NCBI GenBank assembly: GCA_003222675.1
Contig: QHWT01000081.1
Coordinates: forward strand, 47,675-111,674
DNA: 64,000 nucleotides
Source: Acidobacteriota bacterium
GTDB lineage: Bacteria; Acidobacteriota; Vicinamibacteria; Vicinamibacterales; 2-12-FULL-66-21
Reading direction: 5' to 3'
This document shows positions 18,123 to 26,848 of this stretch, in pieces. Under the pieces are notes generated by a model. The model was given only the letters and a program-made list of their open reading frames with translations, did no database searches and was not told where the DNA came from. A program made the translations under genes and the position numbers. Numbering within the stretch: position 1 is the stretch's first letter; every line of letters begins with the position of its first letter.

Positions 18123-18515
18123 CGACGCAGTCCTCTCGATGGTCCCTGTTCGTGGGGACATCATTTTGGACACGGCCAACGCGCGTCGATGTAAGTCATC
18201 GACCCGCACGATTGAAGCCGTCGTTCGTCAGAAGCCCACGCCGATCTGCAACCGGTAGGCAGCGGCTGTTCTCACGTCGCACGGCGACGCGGCACGCTCG
18301 TCAATCTGCTCAGCGTCTTTCCTCGTGGCTTCCGCCTTCAGGCGGAAGTCGCTTGGCAGCGAATGGATTTTCCGGCTAAAGCCGGAAGCCACGAGAGTAG
18401 TGCGATTATTGTGCGGCGCTCGGCTGAACTCCATGAGTGGTCGGTTTCGGCAGATGAATGGTCGTTGCCTCCGTTGTCGCGTCAGATAGGGTCCGGGCGT
18501 GGTAAATAACCTGCA
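18123..18515. other. Intergenic stretch without gene
   Basis: No supported gene. It holds GGGGACATCATTTTGGACAC near 18154, similar to sequence 3' of the integrase remnants at 26975, 53652 and 60612, and a nested inverted repeat at 18322-18395. Confidence 0.6.
18322..18395. repeat. Nested GTGGCTTCCG inverted repeat
   Basis: Outer arms CTCGTGGCTTCCG and CGGAAGCCACGAG close two inner hairpins (CTTCCGCC-TTCA-GGCGGAAG and TCCGGC-TAAA-GCCGGA). Compact, symmetric and not coding, it looks like a dispersed mobile palindrome (REP/MITE-like) rather than a terminator, as no gene ends nearby with a T tract. Confidence 0.75.
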
Positions 18516-20317
18516 GTGAACGGGCTCCTCAACATCGTCGGCCTGACGCTCGGCGCCACGCTGTATGCGATGCTCCTGGCGATGGTCGTGGGCTCGCGGC
18601 AGTCGCGGACCGCGCCTGACCGTCTCCTCGTGGCCACGGCGCTGCTCGGGCTCGCGTGGAACGTGTCCGCGCTGTGGATTTACGAGCTGCCGAGATTCCG
18701 CAGCGGATGGATCGCGGCTGCAGGATTCTCCGCGCTCGGGTTCCTGCCAGCCGTCGTCGTACATAGTGTGCTGCGCGGCAATCGCCGGCCGCAGGGTGGC
18801 CGGACGGCGTTGCTCGGGGTCGCGTACACGGCGAGCGCCGTGGCCGCCGTGCTGCACGTCAACGCTGTCGTCTCGGCCGGTCAGGTGCCGTCGGTGCTGG
18901 CATTACAGCTGCTGACGGTGTGTTTCATCGGCATGCTGCCCGCCTTGTGGATGTTGACGCGCGGGCAGCCGGGCGGACGACGAGCCATCTGGGGTGTCGC
19001 GCTGGCGGCGTTCGCGGTCTCGGCCCTCCACCTCACCCAGCATCACGAAGGTGGTTCCACGTGGCCGATCGAGCTCGTCGGTCACCACGCGTCTATCCCG
19101 CTTGCAGTCGCAATCCTTTATCAGGATTATCCGTTCGCATTCGCTGACCTGTTCCTGAAACGCGCGCTGACGCTCATCGGGCTGGTTGGCGCGGCGTCCG
19201 TTGCCGTGTGTGGGTGGCGATCACACTCGCATATCCGTGGCTTGCGCTCGGCGTCGCGTGGTTCGTGGATGCCGTTCTCTTGACGCGACCCGATTATCGA
19301 GCGGTCGAGGCGCAGTTCGCGCGGCGCGTCGAGATGGTGGAGGATCACGCGCTCGTGCTCGACGAGCTCGGAGCTACGCTGTCACAGGCGCTGAGCGCTG
19401 CTTCGGTGCGGTGGCGCCCTGACGATGCGGCCGAGGCGCGAGTATCGGAGCTCGTCAAAGTCGACGCGGGTCGGCGGGCGGAGATCTGCATTCCTGTCAG
19501 CGAGCAGCCACGGTACGTCGTCGATGTCGACGGATTGACTGGCGGCCGCCGCATCCTCTCAGGCGACGTCACCTTGGTGTCCGCCGTCGCGCTCGTCGCT
19601 GCGCGACGTATCGACGCGATTCGTCTGGCGCAGGAGCGCTACACGCAGCAGCTTCGCGAGCGCGAAATCGCGCAGCTCGCAACGGAAGCGGAGCTGCGCG
19701 CGCTTCGCGCGCAGCTCAACCCGCATTTCCTGTTCAACGCGCTCACGACGATTGGGTACCTCGTGGAGGAAGCGCCCGATCGCGCCGTGGATACGCTGGT
19801 GCGCTTGACGACGCTGCTTCGGGCGGTGCTGAAGTCCGAAGGAGAATTCACCACGCTCGGCCGCGAACTGGAGATGATCGACGCATACCTCGCCATTGAA
19901 CTCGCGCGGTTCGAGCAGCGTCTGCGGGTTCGCGTCGACGTTCCGGCGGAATGCCGGGAGATCCGTGTGCCCGCCCTCCTCATTCAGCCGCTCGTCGAGA
20001 ACGCGGTGAAGCACGGCATCGCGTCCACGCGCTCGGGTGGTGAACTCACGATTTCCGCCCGTCTGGATGGCGCAGAGAGCAGCCGCACACTTCGCGTGAC
20101 GGTTGCAGATGCTGCGAACGACGATCCCTCGAGGCACCGGCGGCGTCCTGGGTGGAAACGTGGTGTAGGCCTCTCAAATGTCGAGCGGCGCCTCGATTGT
20201 CATTACGGTAGCGCGGCGTCGTTGACGATTCGTCCACACGACCTGGACGGAACCGTCGTCGAAGTGGCAATTCCTGCCCCCGCCCCCGCGGCCGCGTTCG
20301 AAAGGAACGCCGGGTGA
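18516..20317 (+). pseudogene. LytS-type sensor histidine kinase, frameshifted
   Basis: Frame one (18516-19283) gives an integral membrane region with about seven helices ending FADLFLKRALTLIGLVGAASVAV. Frame two (to 20317) resumes with WVAITLAYPWLALGVAWFVD and runs through a coiled coil to the His_kinase domain (LRALRAQLNPHFLFNALTTIG), with the phospho-accepting His in NPHFLFN. It ends with an ATPase domain (PLVENAVKHGI, RGVGLSNVERRL). The frame change near 19205 seems to coincide with loss of a segment. The kinase half could be made alone from GTG/ATG near 19208. The stop overlaps the LytTR regulator start. Confidence 0.8.
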
Positions 20318-21096
20318 GCGCGCCATTGCGCATCGTTATCGCCGACGACGAGCGGCCCGCGCGTTCATTCCTCGCAGCGCTGCTGCGCGCGTTCGACGAC
20401 GTGACGATTGTCGGGGAAGCCGACTCCGGCCGTCAGGCCGTCTCGTTGATCGTTCGAGAGAAGCCGGACTTGGCGCTACTGGACCTGCACATGCCGGAGC
20501 TCGGTGGACTAGGCGTCGTTCGCGCGTTGAAGAAACATGAGGTTCCGCTCATCGCGTTCGTGACGGCGTACGAGGAGTATGCCGTCCGCGCGTTTCAGTT
20601 GAACGCGGTTGATTATCTCCTCAAGCCCGTCGACAAGGCGCGGCTGCGCGACACACTGAATCGCGCCCACGAGCGCATCGAACGCACGGAGGACAACGTC
20701 GGGGAAATCCGCCGTGCCGGTGCGGCCGCTACGGCGTACGAGGCGGCGGTTAAACCGGAGCCGCTGGACCGCATTCCCATCCGGAAGCGCGACGAGCTCA
20801 CGTTCCTGCCCGTGGATCAAGTCGCGTCGGTGATCGCCGAGGGAGAACTGCTGCACCTGCACACGCTCATGCAAGGGCGCCAGACGATTACCTTTCGACT
20901 GAAGGATCTCGAAGCCCGGCTCGACCCTTCGCGCTTCGTGCGGCTCGGGCGCGGCACGCTCGCGAATCTGGGAGCGATCGTCAAAGTCAACGTGATGCCA
21001 GGCGGCACGCACGTCGCGCTGATGAGCAACGGACAGAAACTTCAGATCAGTCGCATTCAGTCGCGAAAGCTGCGCTCCCGTTTGTTCAAGCTGTAA
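20314..21096 (+). CDS. LytTR family response regulator
   Basis: 260 residues. Receiver: IVIADDERPARSFL, DLALLDLHMPELGG (phospho-acceptor Asp), FVTAYEEYAVRAFQLNAVDY and LLKPVDKARL. The C-terminal LytTR DNA-binding domain begins DRIPIRKRDELTFLPVDQV and contains RFVRLGRGTLANLGAI. It overlaps the kinase stop by GTGA, so it is the cognate partner of the broken LytS-like kinase. Confidence 0.92.
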   Translation: MSAPLRIVIADDERPARSFLAALLRAFDDVTIVGEADSGRQAVSLIVREKPDLALLDLHMPELGGLGVVRALKKHEVPLIAFVTAYEEYAVRAFQLNAVDYLLKPVDKARLRDTLNRAHERIERTEDNVGEIRRAGAAATAYEAAVKPEPLDRIPIRKRDELTFLPVDQVASVIAEGELLHLHTLMQGRQTITFRLKDLEARLDPSRFVRLGRGTLANLGAIVKVNVMPGGTHVALMSNGQKLQISRIQSRKLRSRLFKL

Positions 21097-21112
21097 AACG
21101 CCGCACACGCGT

Positions 21113-21505
21113 GTGCGCCATCGGCGCACAGGTAGTACCTGCGTAGTGCAGTCGCCCGTGGTAGGCGAGACGGGCGGGAACTATAAGACCGTCAGTGTCC
21201 TCGGCACCGACGTGAACTTTCGTGTGCATTCCTTCCTCGGCGGCGTTCGTGTTCAGAATCGTCGGCCCAAGGTGATGCCCTTCGGACAGTTTCTGGTAGG
21301 CGTCGCGCGCGCGTCGGTCAATCTTCTCGGCGAAGGCGATAGCTCGAACGGATTCGCGATGCAGCCTGGTGGAGGTGTCGATATCCCGCTGACTTCCTCG
21401 CTGGGTGCTCGTGTCCAGGGTGACTTCCGAATGATTCGGTTGGAAGGAGAAACCAGCAACGAGCTCCGCATCGGCGTTGGCCTCGTGTTCGGCTTCTCCA
21501 AGTAG
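21113..21505 (+). pseudogene. Outer-membrane beta-barrel protein, C-terminal part
   Basis: From about residue 17 (VVGETGGNYKTVSVLG) the sequence is that of a small eight-stranded OMP barrel: VNFRVHSFLGGVRV, VMPFGQFLVGVARAS and a last strand ELRIGVGLVFGF. The signal peptide and first strands are missing, so this is a 5'-truncated gene. The open frame begins only inside the intergenic sequence after the LytTR gene. Confidence 0.6.
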
Positions 21506-21519
21506 ACGTGATTAGCAAC

Positions 21520-21546
21520 GTGGTGGGGGTACGCTACCCCCACCAC
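21520..21546 (+). terminator. Hairpin after the beta-barrel fragment
   Basis: A perfect 12-base inverted repeat (GTGGTGGGGGTA / TACCCCCACCAC) with a 3-base loop stands 14 bases after the stop. There is no long T tract, so Rho-independent action is not certain. Confidence 0.6.
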
Positions 21547-21861
21547 GATCCATTACGCGAAGCATTGCCGGGCAGCGCTGCGCCTGACAATTGAGACCCC
21601 ATTGGGGGACATGGGCATGCGACCCAGGCGATTCCAACCCTGTTGCCGGTGTTACTGTTGCTTCCTCAGGGAGCTTCTCAGTCGCCATCGCATATGGACG
21701 CAGCTGCACTCTTTCGCAAGTGCAGCACCCCAGTAGCTCACCATTCAGACTCCTTCGGTCATCACTGAAGAACGTCGTAGGTCCCACCGTGAAGCCTCGG
21801 CGGCAGAGACGTGCTATGAATAACAGGGATCACGAACCTTCAACCACGGGAGTACGCGGCC
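21547..21861. other. Intergenic stretch without gene
   Basis: No convincing gene, promoter or repeat recognised. Confidence 0.5.
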
Positions 21862-22185
21862 GTGAGTGCCGGTGAACGCCTCGCACCGATTGCTGCAGCC
21901 TTTAGCGCGGTAACGACGCTCCTTTGCTGTCTGCCGCTGAGTTTTGCGGGTGCCCTTGGAGCGGCAGGCTTGAGCGCGGCAGTGCTCGAATATCGCTTGT
22001 GGCTTATGGGCGCCTCGCTTGCGCTGCTCGCGGTCGGCTTCCTGCAAGTGTACAGACGGCCGTCACAATGTGCCCGCCGAAGCCGCGTTACTCTTTTTGT
22101 CCTCTGGACGTCAGCGATCGTCGTGATGGTTTTGTTGCTGATGCCGCAGCTCGTCGCGACGTTATTGGCAGACTGGTTTGGGTAA
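21862..22185 (+). CDS. MerT-like small membrane protein with a Cys-Cys pair
   Basis: 107 residues from GTG 21862 with three predicted helices. The first contains FSAVTTLLCCLPLSFAGALGA, where the vicinal CC inside the membrane resembles the metal relay of the mercuric ion transporter MerT. The loop after helix two carries another Cys (RRPSQCARRS). The next gene, a selenocysteine/cysteine thioredoxin-like protein, starts within a few bases, so the pair resembles a MerT-plus-thiol-protein unit. The transported ion (Hg or other soft metal) is not provable. Confidence 0.6.
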   Translation: MSAGERLAPIAAAFSAVTTLLCCLPLSFAGALGAAGLSAAVLEYRLWLMGASLALLAVGFLQVYRRPSQCARRSRVTLFVLWTSAIVVMVLLLMPQLVATLLADWFG

Positions 22186-22189
22186 CGCC

Positions 22190-22792
22190 TTGAGAAAGAC
22201 TGTCGCCGTTGCGATGGGCGTGGTCCTCGCGATCGTCGTCGCGTTCTTCGCCTATACGAATTTCGCGGATCGATCCACGCCTGCTGGTCAAGCGCCGCTG
22301 GTGGAAGTAACCCAACAGACCTTCGACGAATTCAAGAGTGAGTTCAATCGGGCGCGTGGTCAGGTGCGAGTGATCGCGCTGCTGTCTCCCACCTGACCAA
22401 CATGTCTGCGGGGGGCCTCCGCAGTCGATGTCGTGCTGAAGGAGATCGGCGACCAGCCTGTCGCGGTCCTCGCCGTGTGGGAACCAATGCTGCCCACTGA
22501 CTGGACGTCACCAACGGGCTTCGTGCTGCGCAGAATGCGCGACCGGCGGGTGAGACAGTATTGGGACCCCAATCACCTCATTGCCAGGCGCATGGGGATC
22601 GACGCGCGCGCGCCGCAGCCGGAACCTGACTGCTGCGAGCGTCACGGCATTCTGTGGGATCTGGCGGCGGTGTATCCGCCCGGTGCGATGTGGACCGATC
22701 GGATGCCGGCCGCGGTGTTGATCAATGGCCCGATCGTCCACATTGCGGCAGAGATCGCCAATAGAGTCAGAGCCGCACGGTCAGGACAGTAA
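22190..22792 (+). CDS. Thioredoxin-like selenoprotein with a U-P-T-C redox motif
   Basis: Read through TGA 22394-22396, the gene encodes about 200 residues. A signal anchor ([21 protein letters not shown]) is followed by [10 protein letters not shown], then UGA, then [36 protein letters not shown]. The UGA is the first position of a thioredoxin CxxC motif (U-P-T-C), and the frame is intact on both sides. A 6-bp hairpin lies 9 bases after the UGA. Other Cys: PDCCERHG. The start is uncertain (TTG 22190, TTG 22178 or ATG 22214). It is probably a periplasm-facing thiol/selenol redox or metal-binding protein that works with the adjacent MerT-like protein. Confidence 0.8.
22394..22424 (+). promoter_or_regulatory. 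Putative bacterial SECIS element (thioredoxin-like gene)
   Basis: UGA, 9-base spacer, stem CUGCGG/CCGCAG (6 bp, perfect), loop of 7 starting GG. The loop starts 16 bases after the UGA. Confidence 0.75.
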
Positions 22793-22903
22793 AAGGATCA
22801 ACCTGCGTCGGACAATCGTTGTTCACTCGTTTTAGAGTGTCTGGGCGTCACATTGGCCACTCCCTTGTTCCCGGGCGAGATCGAATCGGCGCGATAATGA
22901 TCC

Positions 22904-23212
22904 ATGGCCGATTTACCCGTCGCGTGCACGTTGAGCCCAGCTGCTCTCAACGCACGGCGAAAAGATCTTTTGAACGCACTGTTGCAGCGTGCGAGCGAAC
23001 GCCGCGAACTGCCGAACGGCTGCCGGCTTCGCTTTGCGACCGGGCACGAGATTCTTCTCGACGTCGCGCGGACCGTAGACGCCGAACGGCAGTGCTGCCG
23101 TTTTCTTCAGTTCACCGTCACCGTCGAACCGGACGAGGGACCGATTACGCTCGATCTGACCGGACCGGCAGGCACGCGCGAATTTCTCGCTGCGATGTTC
23201 GATCTGCCATGA
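22904..23212 (+). CDS. Small cytoplasmic protein with a Cys-Cys motif, unknown function
   Basis: 102 residues, [20 protein letters not shown]. Contains [13 protein letters not shown] and [31 protein letters not shown]. The QCCRFLQF block with a beta-rich C-terminus is seen in small proteins of mercury and arsenic gene clusters. The stop overlaps the YnfA start by ATGA. A metalloid-binding role is only inferred. Confidence 0.65.
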   Translation: MADLPVACTLSPAALNARRKDLLNALLQRASERRELPNGCRLRFATGHEILLDVARTVDAERQCCRFLQFTVTVEPDEGPITLDLTGPAGTREFLAAMFDLP

Positions 23213-23537
23213 CCAACGTGCTCGTGTTCGTCACCGCAGCGTTTCTCGAGCTCGCGGGATGCTTCGCGTTCTGGGTGTGGCTCCGGCGCGGCGCATCGCC
23301 GCTCCTCGCGCTGATTGGAATCGGAAGCCTCATTGCGTTTGCGCTCGCACTGACGCGAGCCGACACCGCGTTCGCGGGTCGCGCCTATGCGGCTTACGGC
23401 GGAATTTATATTGCGGCCTCACTCATCTGGTTGTGGCGCGTCGAGGCCACAGGCCGAGTACGACCGACCTGGTCGGGGCCGCGATTGCCGTTGCCGGAGC
23501 TTTAATCATCGTTGGTTTGGCTCCGAAAGTGCCGTAG
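23209..23537 (+). pseudogene. YnfA/UPF0060 membrane protein with single-base frameshift
   Basis: The first frame gives three helices ([53 protein letters not shown]). The fourth, [20 protein letters not shown], is in the next frame. The shift lies at about 23444, where GAGG would read in frame as GAGGG, a one-base loss in a G run. With that base the protein would be a normal YnfA of about 109 residues. Either a recent mutation or a read error. Confidence 0.8.
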
Positions 23538-23566
23538 CCGTCGAGATTCAGACACACAGGAACAGA

Positions 23567-24298
23567 TCAGGCGCCGCCACCGAGCAGCATCCAGGTTCCC
23601 AATGCGAGCAGCAGCAGCGCGACGATGCGACGAAAGAGCGACGCCGGCACCTCTCCGAGTACTCGTGTGCCGACCAATGTGCCCGCAATGACGCCGCCGG
23701 TCGCCATGGCGATGAGCGGCCAGATCTGCAGGAGCTCGGATCGTTCGGACACGATGTAGACCGGCATGCGAGCAGCATCGACGACGAGGCCCACGGCCGT
23801 TGCCGTAGCGACGAACGTCTGCTTGTCGGTATCAAAAGCGAGCAGCGCCGCGGAGCGGATTCCCCCCTGATTGCCCACGAGACCCCCGAACATGCCCGAC
23901 AGGCCTCCAGCAACCCACGCAGATCGGCGGCCAAGCCGGACGTTGTTCATCAACCCTGTCAATTCGGAGAGACCGACAAAGATCAGCAGACAGCCGAAGA
24001 CGACCGCCAGTGCGCGGTTCGACGCGTAGGCGTGCAGCAACGCGCCCAGGAGTCCGCCCGCCGCGCTCGTGAGGCCGAACCAGATGAAGATGCGTCGATT
24101 GACATGGCCGCGCAGCAGCCAGAAACGGACGGCCGTTCCGATCAGATGGGGAATCGAGACCGCGGCGACGGCCAGCTTCGCACCAACGCGAAGCGCCAGC
24201 AACGGCGTGAGCACACTGCCGATGCCGAATCCGGCGAGCGAGGCAATGCCGCCGGCCACCATCGCGGCAGCGGCAACCGCCAACTCGAGTCCCATCAC
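23567..24298 (-). CDS. TSUP family (TauE/SafE) permease
   Basis: 243 residues with about eight helices. VAGGIASLAGFGIGSVLTPLLAL is the family N-terminal half-repeat and GGLSGMFGGLVGNQGGIRSAALLAF the second. TauE/SafE proteins export sulfite, sulfonates or related anions. The gene is last in a minus-strand group DoxX, 40-residue ORF, TSUP with overlapping or abutting ends. Confidence 0.88.
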   Translation of the reverse strand: MMGLELAVAAAAMVAGGIASLAGFGIGSVLTPLLALRVGAKLAVAAVSIPHLIGTAVRFWLLRGHVNRRIFIWFGLTSAAGGLLGALLHAYASNRALAVVFGCLLIFVGLSELTGLMNNVRLGRRSAWVAGGLSGMFGGLVGNQGGIRSAALLAFDTDKQTFVATATAVGLVVDAARMPVYIVSERSELLQIWPLIAMATGGVIAGTLVGTRVLGEVPASLFRRIVALLLLALGTWMLLGGGA

Positions 24299-24421
24299 CT
24301 AGCGCGGCGTAAACTGTGCGAGATCGTAGATGCCGAGCGTCTTCTCGATTGAGGCCACCATCTTTTCGAAGCCATCCTCGCCAAACAGATCGTGTTGCTG
24401 GCAACTGGTGCTCGGAATCAC
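24299..24421 (-). CDS. 40-residue ORF between DoxX and TSUP
   Basis: GTG 24421 overlaps the DoxX stop (GTGA), and the TAG stop at 24299 abuts the TSUP start. The 40 residues start VIPSTSCQQHDLFGEDG and continue FEKMVASIEKTLGIYDLAQ. The composition looks like real protein and the packing is operon-like. It may be a genuine small protein or the C-terminal scrap of a deleted gene; I do not recognise the family. Confidence 0.5.
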   Translation of the reverse strand: MIPSTSCQQHDLFGEDGFEKMVASIEKTLGIYDLAQFTPR

Positions 24422-24867
24422 CCTTCGTCCTGAGCGCGTACCAGGCGTGCATCCACAGACCATGGACCACTGCCGGCGAACAGAACGAAGAGCAGTCCTG
24501 TGAGCATCGCGTAGTCGGTCCGCGCCTCGGCCTCCATCGACCAGAAGCCCCTGGCGAGAAGGATTGGTACCTTTGTGCTGAGAATGGCGACGCTGATGTC
24601 GATAAGCAGCGGCACCGCCGCCAACCGCGTGAGGAGCCCGATCAGGATCAGTGCACCGCAGACGATTTCAACGACGCCGACGAATGGGGCCATCAATCCG
24701 GGGTACGGAATCCCGATGTGCGCGAAACGACCCACTCCCCACTCGGCCGGGAAGAGGAACTTCTTAATCCCTTCGAGGAAGAAGATCAGTCCGACGCCGA
24801 GGCGGATGAAAATGGTCGCGCGCGGTGCGAACAATCTCAGCGTTGCAAGCAACATGGAGTCTTCCAC
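24418..24867 (-). CDS. DoxX family membrane protein
   Basis: 149 residues, four helices. IFIRLGVGLIFFLEGIKKFLFP is the DoxX signature (R-L-x-x-G-x-x-F-x-x-x-G-x-x-K), followed by MAPFVGVVEIVCGALILIGLLTRLAAVPLLIDI. DoxX proteins associate with thiosulfate and thiol redox reactions at the membrane; linkage to a TSUP permease fits sulfur chemistry. Confidence 0.88.
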   Translation of the reverse strand: MEDSMLLATLRLFAPRATIFIRLGVGLIFFLEGIKKFLFPAEWGVGRFAHIGIPYPGLMAPFVGVVEIVCGALILIGLLTRLAAVPLLIDISVAILSTKVPILLARGFWSMEAEARTDYAMLTGLLFVLFAGSGPWSVDARLVRAQDEG

Positions 24868-24948
24868 GACAGGCGTGTGGGTTGCGCGTGCGAGCGATCA
24901 ACGATCGGTACTCGGGAAGCCGCCTGCCGTTTCATCAACCGCATTTCA

Positions 24949-25231
24949 TGTCCATTGATCGACCGCTGATGATTTCCACCGGCCTGACGTTCGGGACGAT
25001 CTCGCGCTGTTCGGTCTCGGCCATGGAATCATTTCGGACGCGCAGTACTCTTACCTGGTCGCGACGGTCATCGGCAGTGCGGTTATTCCGACTCTGCTCG
25101 CACACTCGTTGTTCATGCCGACGCATCTGCTGCCGCAAGAGGGACTCATCGAGACGTGGAGGCGGTGGCAGACGGGGCCATGTAAACAGGGGTCACAATG
25201 GGCGGGCACGACGCTCGCCCGCCTATTCTGA
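24949..25231 (+). pseudogene. CPA2-type cation:proton antiporter, C-terminal fragment with frameshift
   Basis: MISTGLTFGTIS in one frame continues as ALFGLGHGIISDAQYS, VATVIGSAVIPTLLA and PTHLLPQ in the next frame, with the shift near 25003. This matches the C-terminal region of KefB/CPA2-type antiporters (LTFGTISALFGLxxGII, IxSAVxPT). The rest of the approximately 400-residue transporter is missing. The DUF190 genes that follow commonly neighbour such antiporters. Confidence 0.6.
25201..25223 (+). terminator. GC hairpin between antiporter fragment and DUF190 genes
   Basis: Perfect 7-base arms GGCGGGC and GCCCGCC with a 9-base loop, followed by TATTCTGAG. It may end upstream transcription or affect the DUF190 leader. 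Confidence 0.4.
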
Positions 25232-25240
25232 GAGGTTGCC

Positions 25241-25960
25241 ATGCTGCACCAGGGACCGGCGAAGAAGGTGACGATCTACGTCGGGGAAGCCGCGCGCCAC
25301 CGGAGCGAGCCGGTGTACATCGCAGTCCTGAATTACCTCTTCTATCACAACGTGTCGGGCGCGACGGTGACGCGGGGAGCGGCCGGGTTCGGGGCGGAGC
25401 ATCACCTTCAGATGGCGCGCTTCGTCGAAACCAGCCTGAACCTGCCTGTCAAAATCGAGTTCGTCGAGGAACGCGCGAAGACCGAAGAGATCCTGCCCAA
25501 GCTGCTGCAGATCGTCGAGGACGGGCTCGTCGAGATCCAGGACACCACCATTGTCAAAGCCGGCAGGCTCGAGGGTGCGGCGGCGCTCGCGCCACTGGCA
25601 CTCGAGGGAAAGGCGAAGCTGATGCGCATCTTCCTGGGCGAACAAGACAAGTGGCGCGGCAAACGTTTGTACGACGCGATCGTGGAGAGCCTGCGCGCGC
25701 ACGACATCGCGGGCGCGACCGTGTATCGCGGGATCGGCGGCTACGGCGCACACAGCCGCATGCACAAGGAGAAGCGGATGCGCCTGTCGAGCGACCTGCC
25801 CATCATGTTGTCGGTTGTGGACGACGAGAAAAAGCTGCGCGCGTACCTTCCGGTTCTCGAGCAGATGCTCGAGGAGGGCCTTGTCGTGCTGTCGGATGTG
25901 GACGTCATCAAGTACACGCACCGGCTCGAGGCCGGCCTCAAGGAAGCGCAGGAATCATGA
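25241..25960 (+). CDS. Tandem DUF190 (PII-like) protein
   Basis: 239 residues containing two DUF190/UPF0166 domains. The first is KKVTIYVGEAARHRSEPVY with GATVTRGAAGFGAEHH. The second is KLMRIFLGEQDKWRGKRLYD with GATVYRGIGGYGAHSRMH and LPIMLSVVDDEKKL. DUF190 domains have a PII-like ferredoxin fold and are often encoded beside cation antiporters or fluoride channels as nucleotide-responsive regulators. Two copies in one chain are less usual. It is coupled to a third DUF190 gene. Confidence 0.88.
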   Translation: MLHQGPAKKVTIYVGEAARHRSEPVYIAVLNYLFYHNVSGATVTRGAAGFGAEHHLQMARFVETSLNLPVKIEFVEERAKTEEILPKLLQIVEDGLVEIQDTTIVKAGRLEGAAALAPLALEGKAKLMRIFLGEQDKWRGKRLYDAIVESLRAHDIAGATVYRGIGGYGAHSRMHKEKRMRLSSDLPIMLSVVDDEKKLRAYLPVLEQMLEEGLVVLSDVDVIKYTHRLEAGLKEAQES

Positions 25961-26289
25961 CACTCAACGGGCCGGCCAAGATGGTACGGATCCACTTTGG
26001 GGAAGACGATCGCTGGGAAGGAAAGCCGCTGCACGAAGCGATCGTCGAGGAAGCGCGCCGGCAGGATCTGGCAGGCGCGACGGTGTATCGCGGAATCGAA
26101 GGCTACGGCGCGAGCAGCCGGATCCATCGCAGGCACCTGCTGACGTCGGCCGATTTGCCAATCATGGTGTGCCTGATCGATGAGGCGTCAAAGATCGATC
26201 GCTTCATGCCCACCATCAAAGCGATGGTCCAGGAAGGCATGATCGCGATCTCCGATGTCGAAGTCAGAAATCCTGAGCGGCGCGCATGA
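25957..26289 (+). CDS. Single-domain DUF190 (PII-like) protein
   Basis: 110 residues: KMVRIHFGEDDRWEGKPLHEAI, GATVYRGIEGYGASSRIHRR, LPIMVCLIDEASKID. ATG 25957 overlaps the preceding stop by ATGA and its own stop overlaps the EamA fragment start, so all three form one operon. The presumed target, a cation antiporter, is only a remnant upstream. Confidence 0.88.
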   Translation: MTLNGPAKMVRIHFGEDDRWEGKPLHEAIVEEARRQDLAGATVYRGIEGYGASSRIHRRHLLTSADLPIMVCLIDEASKIDRFMPTIKAMVQEGMIAISDVEVRNPERRA

Positions 26290-26498
26290 CCTGGGTGCTC
26301 TGGGCGCTCTTGTCGGCGCTCTTTGCGGGTATGACGGCGGTGTTGGCCAAGGTGGGCGTCACCGGAATGGACTCGAATCTGGCGACGGCGATTCGAACGA
26401 CCGTCGTTCTTCTGTTTACTTGGGGCATCGCGCCTGCCACGCGCAAACCTGGAGCCCTCACGGCCGCTTCGTCGAGAACGTGGATCGCGGCGGCTTGA
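26286..26498 (+). pseudogene. EamA/DMT transporter, 3'-truncated
   Basis: The first 55 residues are a good EamA N-terminus (MTWVLWALLSALFAGMTAVL, then VGVTGMDSNLATAIRTTVVL). The frame then ends at IAAA, so about 70 residues and three further helices of a usual one-domain EamA protein are missing. The sequence after the stop does not restore them. Confidence 0.75.
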
Positions 26499-26848
26499 CG
26501 CCTGGCGCCGACAGCCTGACACTAACCAACGTTCATCCGTCATCGACATGAGGAACCCGCGCTTTACAAGCTCGCTGTGATTAGCTAATTCGCTAATCAT
26601 GCAGGAAACGAAGCGTCGTGAGTTCTTCTAATCAGGCGTTCCGCGCTCTCCGACGAGACGCGGCGAGACACGAAGAGCTGGGACTCAGCCCTCACTTGAA
26701 TTAAGACGGAAGCCGGTTCGTCGTGGTCTACCGAAGTCGCCAGAAGGTCGAGGGTAACCTGATCGACGTTGCGTCCGGTGGGCCAGCCGGGTCAGTTTCG
26801 CTTGGAGTTCATCGACACCTGCCGGTTCATAAGGCCCGGCGATCCAGG
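26499..26848. other. Intergenic stretch between EamA and integrase fragments
   Basis: No gene seen. It contains a palindrome, TGATTAGC-6-GCTAATCA, at 26578-26599. Confidence 0.5.
26578..26599. repeat. AT-rich palindrome, possible operator
   Basis: Perfect 8-base arms with a 6-base spacer in an otherwise gene-free stretch, beside island debris. Confidence 0.45.

Noticed and set aside
23387-24352. 321-residue plus-strand ORF opposite TSUP
   Set aside because: A high-GC antisense shadow rich in Arg, Gln and Asp; the TSUP gene on the other strand has clear helices.
24825-25271. Long plus-strand ORF over the antiporter fragment
   Set aside because: The protein is Arg/Ser-rich without family resemblance; the antiporter residues are in the other two frames.
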